From Clostridium yunnanense (GTDB lineage Bacteria > Bacillota > Clostridia > Clostridiales > Clostridiaceae), in NCBI RefSeq assembly GCF_016595795.1, contig NZ_JAENHN010000066.1, positions 124,001 through 188,000 on the forward strand: a stretch of DNA of 64,000 nt. The letters run 5' to 3'. The position numbers were made by a program, and so were the translations under genes. How positions within the stretch are numbered: position 1 is the stretch's first letter; each line of letters starts with the position of its first letter. This document shows, piece by piece, positions 43,582-50,448 of this stretch. The notes under the pieces were generated by a model. That model was not told the DNA's origin. It did not search any database and saw only the letters and a program-made list of their open reading frames with translations.

Positions 43582-44310
43582 ATGGATATTATGATTTGTG
43601 AAGATAATGACGTGCAAAGACTTCAACTTGAGGAAGCTATCATGAAAGAAGCTGAAAAATTAAGGCTTAATATTAATTTAGCTGTTAGTACTTGCAATCC
43701 TAAAGAGATACTTGAAAAGATAATGCTACACAAAGATAAAGATTATGTGTATTTTTTAGATGTAGAGCTTGAAGATAAAATAAATGGGATAGAGTTGGCT
43801 AGACTAATAAGAAGACATGATCCAAAAGGGTATATAATATTTGTAACATCTCATGCAGAATTAACGCTTCTAACCTTCGAATACAAGGTACAAGCTATGG
43901 ACTATATAATTAAAGGAAATATGGAAAACTTAAAAGTCAAGATTAGAGAATGTCTAAAAGAGATAAGTGATGATCTTAACAGGGTAAAAAGTTATGAAAA
44001 AGATTATATTTCCTTAGATATAGGAAACAGAATTATTAATTTAATTCCTGATGATATTATGTTTTTTGAAACCGGAAAAGATCATAGAATAAGATTACAC
44101 ACTAAAGATGAGATTATAGATTTTTACAGCTCACTTAAAGAAATAGAGAAGATAGTGCCTGGTTATTTTTATAAATGTCATAGGTCATATATTGTAAACA
44201 CAAGAAATATAAAATCATTAGATAAATCTAATTTAGTTATAAATATGAAAAATGGTGATACATGCTATATTTCCAAGCGGTATATGAAGGGGATACTAAA
44301 AAATGTATAA
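43582..44310 (+). CDS. agrA: AgrA-type LytTR response regulator
   Basis: The product is 242 residues from the ATG at 43582 behind GAAGGGGG. The receiver domain has 'MICEDNDVQRLQ' and the phospho-Asp in 'YVYFLDVELEDKINGIELA' near residue 57. The LytTR DNA-binding domain covers about 140-240 ('DIMFFETGKDHRIRLHTKDE', 'YFYKCHRSYIVNTRNIKSLD'). It overlaps the kinase gene by 8 bp. It would respond to the peptide signal made by AgrB/AgrD. Likely targets are the agr promoters and perhaps the adjacent lantibiotic genes. Confidence 0.9.
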   Translation: MDIMICEDNDVQRLQLEEAIMKEAEKLRLNINLAVSTCNPKEILEKIMLHKDKDYVYFLDVELEDKINGIELARLIRRHDPKGYIIFVTSHAELTLLTFEYKVQAMDYIIKGNMENLKVKIRECLKEISDDLNRVKSYEKDYISLDIGNRIINLIPDDIMFFETGKDHRIRLHTKDEIIDFYSSLKEIEKIVPGYFYKCHRSYIVNTRNIKSLDKSNLVINMKNGDTCYISKRYMKGILKNV

Positions 44311-45637
44311 CTTAGCATATTACTGTATGTATATAATGGTTTTATCTTTAGGTTTTTTAAGCATTTTTCATATTTTGAGTGGGGCTAATATAAATAAGAG
44401 TATTATTTTATTTATTATAGGTAATACATCTATAGGTTTAATTTTTGTTATGTATGGAAAGCACTTTTTACTTATGCCTTTTACAACTATAATTCTATTA
44501 TTTTACTGTTTAAAAAATGTAGGAAAATTAAATTATTCTATATTTCTAGTTATTCTTACTGATCTTGTTTTTGCTCTTAGTGATGCTGTAGTTGGTTTTT
44601 GTGCTGCAATATTTTTTAATATAAATTTTAATATTATACCAAAAGTGTCTTTAGAATATTTAATTATAGCATTAATAATAGTAATCCTATCCTGTGTAAT
44701 AAGTGCTATATTAAGAAGGATTTTCGCTATATCATATATATACGATGATGGAATTGTAAAAAAACTGAGAAACAATGTTCCTATATTACTTTATATAGGA
44801 TTTGTTTTATGTAATATATATATAGATGTATTTGCATATAAATATTTTGTTAGGAATATAGACAACTTTGTAATAACTCTTAACGCTTGTAGCACAGCAA
44901 TTAACTTTATTGTAGTAATTATAGTACTATATTTTTATCGTAAAGATATTATGAATAAGCTTCAATGCGAATTTAAAGATTTAGAATTGCAACGATTATC
45001 GGAATATACTAATATGATTGAAAAAATGACCGCTGATTTGAAAAAGTTTAAACATGATTACAATAATATAATGACTATATTATCAAGTTATATAGAAAGG
45101 GAAGATATTAACGGATTAAAATACTTTTACGAAAACGAATTAGAGTTAGAAAATAAAAAAATGATGAAAATGGATAGTAACCTATATTTGCTTAAAAATA
45201 TTCAGATGAGCTCTTTAAAAGGGCTATTGTCTTCTAAAATCATTAATGCTACCTCAAAAAAAATTAAAGTTGTAGTAGAAATCTTAGATCCTATAGAAAA
45301 GTTACATATGGCTGAGATTGATATCTGTAGGATTATAGGTATACTTTTGGATAATGCAATAGAAGCAGCAGAGCTATGTGATGACAAGTTTATTAACTTA
45401 ACAGTAGTTAAACAAGAAAAAAACACAACATTTATAATCCGTAATTCTTGCTCTGAAGACACCCCTTCTGTATATATGATATATAGAGATAACTTCTCAA
45501 CAAAAGGAAATGGTAGAGGACTTGGGTTGAATATAGTTAGGACGATAATTGAAGAAAAGTATGCAAATGTGTTTTTGCATACTAAAGTCAAAGATTTAAT
45601 ATTTCAACAGGAATTGGTAATTAGGAACACAAACTAA
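44303..45637 (+). CDS. agrC: AgrC-type sensor histidine kinase
   Basis: The product is 444 residues. Six or so membrane helices in the first 215 residues form the peptide receptor. The kinase part has the phospho-His in 'FKHDYNNIMTILSSYIERED' near residue 253, the N-box 'IGILLDNAIEAAELC' near 347 and the glycine box 'GRGLGLNIVRTI' near 405, as in the GHKL (AgrC/ComD) group. Its last codons overlap the agrD stop on the other strand by 4 bp. Confidence 0.9.
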   Translation: MYNLAYYCMYIMVLSLGFLSIFHILSGANINKSIILFIIGNTSIGLIFVMYGKHFLLMPFTTIILLFYCLKNVGKLNYSIFLVILTDLVFALSDAVVGFCAAIFFNINFNIIPKVSLEYLIIALIIVILSCVISAILRRIFAISYIYDDGIVKKLRNNVPILLYIGFVLCNIYIDVFAYKYFVRNIDNFVITLNACSTAINFIVVIIVLYFYRKDIMNKLQCEFKDLELQRLSEYTNMIEKMTADLKKFKHDYNNIMTILSSYIEREDINGLKYFYENELELENKKMMKMDSNLYLLKNIQMSSLKGLLSSKIINATSKKIKVVVEILDPIEKLHMAEIDICRIIGILLDNAIEAAELCDDKFINLTVVKQEKNTTFIIRNSCSEDTPSVYMIYRDNFSTKGNGRGLGLNIVRTIIEEKYANVFLHTKVKDLIFQQELVIRNTN

Positions 45638-45777
45638 TCTCTTTTGTATAAAGATTCGGGCATCTTAGGTTCCTTAGCCAGCAAAAACAGGCACATTGAG
45701 GAAGCAGTTTCTGCAAGAACCATAGATAATGCACAAATAGTAAGAGCTAACCCTTTTTTAAAATTAAGTTTTTTCAT
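45634..45777 (-). CDS. agrD: AgrD-type cyclic-lactone autoinducer precursor
   Basis: The product is 47 residues. An AGGAGGTATACT site precedes the ATG. The order is that of AgrD: an amphipathic, basic N-terminal helix ('MKKLNFKKGLALTICALSMV'), a small-residue stretch ending in a Cys-containing core ('ASSMCLFLL') and an acidic/Pro tail ('AKEPKMPESLYKRD') that AgrB removes. Cys29 followed by four hydrophobic residues would give a five-membered thiolactone, C-L-F-L-L. Clostridial AgrD tails often carry the same 'EPxxPxSL' pattern. It lies tail-to-tail with agrC. Confidence 0.85.
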   Translation of the reverse strand: MKKLNFKKGLALTICALSMVLAETASSMCLFLLAKEPKMPESLYKRD

Positions 45778-46100
45778 AGTATACCTCCTATGTAAAGTTT
45801 TTCTGTAATTGTTTTTATTATAGCATTAAAGAAATATATTTTGGAACTAATTTCCTAAAAGCTTAAATATTTTTCCTAAAAGGCTAGATTGATTATATTA
45901 ACTATTTAAGGTGTAAATTGCATTAATTATGAAAATGAATAGTATTATGAAGTCTATTATTAAAGATGAACAAAGCTAAAACTATACATATCTTTTTAAA
46001 TTTTTGTAGAATTATAAGTAGAGTTTATTAAGATATAGGTTTAATTATAAAATTGTCATGTAGATAGTAAGATTGGCATAGATAAAATAAATACGTTTAG

Positions 46101-46147
46101 AAGGTGAGTGGAATCTATTTTTAGTAGAATTCGCTTACCTTTTTTTC
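46101..46147 (+). terminator. Intrinsic terminator upstream of lanM1
   Basis: AAGGTGAGTGGAATCT pairs with AGAATTCGCTTACCTT with G-U pairs, followed by seven T's. No gene precedes it on this strand within 450 bp, so it may be an attenuator or insulator of the lantibiotic operon. The rest of the 45778-46359 gap shows no gene I can support. Confidence 0.7.
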
Positions 46148-46359
46148 CTGAATAATATAAAATGTGTCCTAAAATGGTCTGAATAACTAAATGTTCTATT
46201 TATGATTAATAAGAGATACATTAAGGAAAATATATTTAACAAAATTACAATATATGTTATTAATAAATTGTCCCTGATTTCCAGTGAACGATAAGAAGGG
46301 TTACATATACTTCTAGAAAATGAAAAAAAGATACAAATATTAAATGGATAGGTGATAAT

Positions 46360-49300
46360 ATGGAGATTACTACGCAAGATGTTAAAAAATATTGGTTAAA
46401 GATAGTTCCGGAGGCTTCCAATGAAGACAAGCTAAGAGAATTAACTAAGAAAGTTTCGGAATGTGATATTGATAATTTAGCAGATGCTTTATTGAATAAA
46501 GAAATTATAGATGAAAATTTTAATGATATTTTGAATGAAGAAAGATTTGATAGATTAGATCAGTTTGTTTCAGAGTTCAGAAACACAATTCCATTTTTCT
46601 TTTTTTATGAACCGTATATCAATTTATGCCTTAAAAAGTGGGTGGCGCTAATAAGTGAATTAGACCTTGTATATAACATAGAGAAATTTTTTAACGAGTG
46701 CATATATAGCCTGTTACAGCAGCTATCAAGTTATGCATCTAGGGTTCTTATTTTAGAGGTTAATATTGCTAGAATGGATAAAAAATTAAAAGGTAATACA
46801 GATAGAGCTAGATTTGAGTATTTTCATTTCTCAGTATTGAATGATAAAAAATATTTATCGAATTTATATTCAGAATATAAAGAACTCACTAAAATAATGC
46901 GAGTAAAATCGGAACATTACTTTGAATTTATCTATGAAGTTTTGACCAATATAAAGAATAACTTAGATGATATTTCTTTAGTTTATGAAAGAAATATTAA
47001 GGAATTAAAGATTGAAAGTATCAAAACTGGCATGGGAGATGAACATCACTCAGGAAAGACTGTTACAAAAATAGAATTTATAAATGGCTTTAAATTAATG
47101 TATAAGCCTAGAAATTTAAAAATGGATATTGGTTTTCAAAGTATTTTAGAATGGATAGAAAAGAAAGAAAAAACAAATATATTACCAATAAAGAAATTAA
47201 AAATAATTAATAAAATCGATTTTGGATTAGTTGGGTACGTTGATAATAATGAATGTAAATCAATTAAAGAAGTTGAAGAATTCTATAAAAGAATGGGACA
47301 ACTTATTGCCATATTACATTCATTAAATGCAGTAGATTTTCATTGTGAAAATATAATTGCTGATGGTGCAAACCCTATGCTTATTGATTTAGAAACCTTA
47401 TTCCATCCATATGTAAAGGTTCATTATGATGGGTATGAAACTGAGTCTCAAAAAATGGCAAATACGGTTATAGAAAACTCAGTACAGTCAATAGGTATTT
47501 TACCTTATTATCTGATGAATGAAGAAAACTCTGATGCAATGCTTGATATAAGTGGTCTCGGTGGTGCTACAGATCAAAAATCACCTTTCAAGTCTTATGT
47601 GATAAAAGATCAGAATACCGATCATGTGGAAGTAATAAGAGAACATTTAAAAATGGAACCTGAAAAAAACAATCCAAAATTAAACGGAATGATTCAGAAA
47701 TCTGAATGCTTTATTGATAATTTAATAGACGGGTTTAAAACTAGTTACAATGTAATACTGGCAAACAAAGAGCAGTATTACGATTTAATAAAAGATATTT
47801 TTGAAGGTAGCATCAATAGGATAATACTAAGACCTACTAGGGATTATACTCAATTGCTTAATACAAGCTACCATCCGGATTTACTAAGAAATTACGAAGA
47901 TAGAGTTGTATTTTTTAGTAGGATAGGAAGTAATATAGACGAAGATAAGAATGATATCGTAAAGCTGGAGTTTAATAGCTTACTTAATACCGAAGTTCCT
48001 TGCTTTAATTGTAAGCTGAATTGTAGAAATATATATGATATGAGAGGAAACGAGTATATAAATTTCTTAACTGAAACTCCTTTAGATACAGTATATAAAA
48101 GGATTATGTCCTTTTCAAAAGAGGATTTGAATTTACAGTTAAGAATCATTGAGATTGCATTTAAGAGCAAAGAGAATGATTATGATAAAGATAAAACACC
48201 AATAAGTTTTGATAAGCTTAGAGGTAAAAAAACTAGTATTGATACGACTAAATATATAGATTTAGCAGTTGAAATTGGAAATTATATTTTAGAGAACAGT
48301 ATTTTAGATAGTAGTGATAAGAACAATAGAACATGGGTAAGTGCTATATTATCTGGAAGAAATGAAGTAGGCGTAGGAATAAGTCCAATAGGAGACGATC
48401 TTTATAATGGAAATGGAGGTATTGCACTATTTCTCATATACCTAGGATTTGTTACAGGTAAGGAAGAGTTTATAAAAGCAGCTAGTGAAGCTTTGGAATC
48501 CAGGAGGAAATTTATAGACAATGCACCTAGAAATCATCCGTTTTCTATTGGAGCCTTTAACGGGCTAAGTGGAACTATTTATGTATTTGATAAGCTTGTT
48601 AGATATAGCGGAGTAGAATCTGATAAAAAATATATTGAAAAATATATTAGATATCTAGATGATATAGTTTTGATGGACAAACAATACGATCTGATAGGTG
48701 GATCAGTTGGGTGTATAGCTGTGCTATTACCAATGATAAAAGCTAATAATTATCCTGAATTGGATTCTATTATGAAATCAATAGTCAATAAGTGCTGTAA
48801 ACACTTAATTAATGAAAAGGAAAGTACTGATATTGGCGGAGTAGCTTGGGGACATATAATGAAATCAACAGGATTTTCACATGGAAATGCAGGGGTAATA
48901 GCATATCTTAGTCAACTACTAGAAGAGTGTTGGATAGAAAATACAAGTGATTTGAAAGTGGTAATAAAAGAAGCACTTGAGTTTGAGCGGGCTCTATATA
49001 TAAAAGAAGAAGACAATTGGTTTAAGACTAATAAAAAAGAAGAGATTGCCTTCGGGTGGTGTCACGGGGCACCAGGAATACTGCTAAGCAAGTGCCTAAC
49101 AAAGTTTTCTTCCTTTGACGATAATAATTTGGATCAGGAGATTAAGAGTGCTTTGGTTACAACAAGAAGAAAATCTTTCGGAAACAATCCATCTTTATGT
49201 CATGGAGATTTAGGTAACTTAGAAATATTATATATAGCTGCAGAGAAGCTAATGGATAATAAACTAAAGGATGAATGCAAAATGATATTTGATGATATTT

Positions 49301-49449
49301 ACGAACAGGTAATCACTCAAAGATGGAAAGGAAAGTCCTTTAGAGGGGTTGAGTCCTATAGTTTAATGGTCGGTTTGGCTGGATTTGGGTATTCACTACT
49401 TAGGTTTTCTGCTCCTGATGCCATACCATCTGTACTATTTTTAGAGTAA
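46360..49449 (+). CDS. lanM1: Class II lanthipeptide synthetase LanM (1)
   Basis: The product is 1029 residues. The N-terminal DUF4135 dehydratase has the kinase-like motif 'HSLNAVDFHCENIIADG' near residue 325 and 'LIDLETLFHP'. It phosphorylates and dehydrates Ser/Thr of the precursor. The C-terminal LanC-like cyclase carries the zinc ligands in 'GWCHGAPGI' near 905 and 'LCHGDLGN' near 950, plus 'FSHGNAG'. It installs the thioether rings. It is the first gene of the cluster and lies directly before the three beta-type precursors, so they are its likely substrates. It shares only distant motifs with LanM2 at 50449, as is usual in two-component systems. Confidence 0.93.
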   Translation: MEITTQDVKKYWLKIVPEASNEDKLRELTKKVSECDIDNLADALLNKEIIDENFNDILNEERFDRLDQFVSEFRNTIPFFFFYEPYINLCLKKWVALISELDLVYNIEKFFNECIYSLLQQLSSYASRVLILEVNIARMDKKLKGNTDRARFEYFHFSVLNDKKYLSNLYSEYKELTKIMRVKSEHYFEFIYEVLTNIKNNLDDISLVYERNIKELKIESIKTGMGDEHHSGKTVTKIEFINGFKLMYKPRNLKMDIGFQSILEWIEKKEKTNILPIKKLKIINKIDFGLVGYVDNNECKSIKEVEEFYKRMGQLIAILHSLNAVDFHCENIIADGANPMLIDLETLFHPYVKVHYDGYETESQKMANTVIENSVQSIGILPYYLMNEENSDAMLDISGLGGATDQKSPFKSYVIKDQNTDHVEVIREHLKMEPEKNNPKLNGMIQKSECFIDNLIDGFKTSYNVILANKEQYYDLIKDIFEGSINRIILRPTRDYTQLLNTSYHPDLLRNYEDRVVFFSRIGSNIDEDKNDIVKLEFNSLLNTEVPCFNCKLNCRNIYDMRGNEYINFLTETPLDTVYKRIMSFSKEDLNLQLRIIEIAFKSKENDYDKDKTPISFDKLRGKKTSIDTTKYIDLAVEIGNYILENSILDSSDKNNRTWVSAILSGRNEVGVGISPIGDDLYNGNGGIALFLIYLGFVTGKEEFIKAASEALESRRKFIDNAPRNHPFSIGAFNGLSGTIYVFDKLVRYSGVESDKKYIEKYIRYLDDIVLMDKQYDLIGGSVGCIAVLLPMIKANNYPELDSIMKSIVNKCCKHLINEKESTDIGGVAWGHIMKSTGFSHGNAGVIAYLSQLLEECWIENTSDLKVVIKEALEFERALYIKEEDNWFKTNKKEEIAFGWCHGAPGILLSKCLTKFSSFDDNNLDQEIKSALVTTRRKSFGNNPSLCHGDLGNLEILYIAAEKLMDNKLKDECKMIFDDIYEQVITQRWKGKSFRGVESYSLMVGLAGFGYSLLRFSAPDAIPSVLFLE

Positions 49450-49459
49450 AAATACCTTG

Positions 49460-49507
49460 ATACAAATTTAATCTGCTATGGATATGAAATTAAGATACTA
49501 AATTAAT
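49460..49507 (+). repeat. Left arm of an inverted repeat flanking the beta precursors
   Basis: The core 49460-49482 matches the reverse complement of 50378-50399 at 22 of 23 positions (one extra T). After an 8-nt indel, ACTAAATTAAT (49497-49507) also matches the mirror position at 50361-50371. The arms enclose exactly the three lanA genes. Confidence 0.7.
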
Positions 49508-49575
49508 ATTTATAGTAGAAATTTTTATATATTATTAAAGTTTTAATGATGTAAATAAAGAAGGAGGTAAAATTT

Positions 49576-49752
49576 ATGAAAGATTATAAACAATTAACTG
49601 GATTTATTGAAGTTGAGGAGTTGGAAAATGTTTCGGATGAGTATGGTGGAACTGGAACTCCATGCGCAGTAATTGCTACAGTAGGATTAACTATAAAAGT
49701 TGCAACTGCTGTAGTTTGTGAAACTGGAGCATGTACAGGATATTGCCATTAA
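49576..49752 (+). CDS. lanA1: Beta-type class II lantibiotic precursor 1
   Basis: The product is 58 residues, too short for many gene callers. AAGGAGG precedes the ATG. The leader of 25 residues contains 'TGFIEVEELENVSDE' and ends in Gly-Gly, the C39 protease site. The core of 33 residues starts 'TGTPC' and ends 'CETGACTGYCH'. The C-terminal T-x-x-C pairs (T25-C28 and T29-C32 of the core) match the ring spacing of beta peptides such as haloduracin-beta ('CPTTKCTSQC'). LanM would dehydrate the Thr residues and LanT would remove the leader. Confidence 0.88.
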   Translation: MKDYKQLTGFIEVEELENVSDEYGGTGTPCAVIATVGLTIKVATAVVCETGACTGYCH

Positions 49753-49914
49753 TAAAATAAAGCCTGTATAAGCTAATAATTGTAAAGCTATATTCAAAGC
49801 TTGCCTTAGTTTTGATAGGAGGTTTGCAAAGTACATTTCAATTAGAAAGCTATATTTCTTATAGAGAACAATCAAGAATTCATTATAATAGTGTTAATAT
49901 TTGGGAGGTAAATT

Positions 49915-50100
49915 ATGAATAGATATGATGATATAACAGGATTTGTTTCAGTAGAAGAACTTGAAGAGGTTTCTACAGAAGGACAGGGAGCAGGAACTCC
50001 TGCAATAATTACAATTGTTACTTTAATTACAAAGGCAACTGTAAGTGTTGCAACAGTTGCAGTTTGTGAGACTGGTGCTTGCACAAGTTACTGTAAATAA
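49915..50100 (+). CDS. lanA2: Beta-type class II lantibiotic precursor 2
   Basis: The product is 61 residues behind GGGAGG. The leader has the same 'TGFVSVEELEEVS' block as precursor 1 and ends Gly-Ala near residue 26. The core is Thr/Val/Ile-rich and ends 'CETGACTSYCK', almost identical to precursor 1 at the ring-forming end. It lacks the first Cys (Pro-Ala in place of Pro-Cys), so the N-terminal ring of the sister peptide cannot form. It is a recent paralogue in a tandem cassette. Confidence 0.87.
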   Translation: MNRYDDITGFVSVEELEEVSTEGQGAGTPAIITIVTLITKATVSVATVAVCETGACTSYCK

Positions 50101-50147
50101 AATATAAGATAAGCTTAAGAATTATAAATTATAGGGAGGATTCTGCA

Positions 50148-50333
50148 ATGGAAAATAAGTATAAATTATCAACCGGTTATGTATCTGTTGAAGAACTAGA
50201 AGAGATATCAAATGAAGCTGATGTTGTAGGTGCATTTACAACTACACTAGCATGTGCAATTACAGGATTGACAGTTATAGTAGTTACTGAAGTAGCCTGT
50301 CCAAGCAAAGCGTGCACAGGATATTGCAAGTAA
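50148..50333 (+). CDS. lanA3: Beta-type class II lantibiotic precursor 3
   Basis: The product is 61 residues behind AGGGAGG. The leader block 'TGYVSVEELEEISNE' is shared with the other two, and the likely cleavage is after Gly-Ala near residue 29. The core begins 'FTTTLAC' and ends 'CPSKACTGYCK', which is closest of the three to the classical beta ending 'CPTTKCT'. S-K-A-C and T-G-Y-C give two C-terminal rings, and a Thr-Cys pair near the start can give another. It is the most diverged of the three paralogues. Confidence 0.87.
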   Translation: MENKYKLSTGYVSVEELEEISNEADVVGAFTTTLACAITGLTVIVVTEVACPSKACTGYCK

Positions 50334-50360
50334 TAATACTAGCAATCATTATAACTATAG

Positions 50361-50399
50361 ATTAATTTAGTTTTAACTCCATAGCAGATTAATTTGTAT
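50361..50399 (-). repeat. Right arm of the inverted repeat flanking the beta precursors
   Basis: This is the mirror copy of 49460-49507; the core is TCCATAGCAGATTAATTTGT (50378-50397). It lies between lanA3 and lanM2. See the left arm for the comparison. Confidence 0.7.
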
Positions 50400-50448
50400 A
50401 TAAAATTAATACTATTATAATGCTTATATTTTGAAGGGATGTATGAGG

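Noticed and set aside
45934-45982. 16-codon frame upstream of lanM1 as a leader peptide
   Set aside because: It is very short, with a poorly placed ribosome binding site and no peptide family pattern.
49872-50084. Minus-strand open frame opposite lanA2
   Set aside because: It is a shadow of the precursor gene; lanA2 has a ribosome binding site and family homology.
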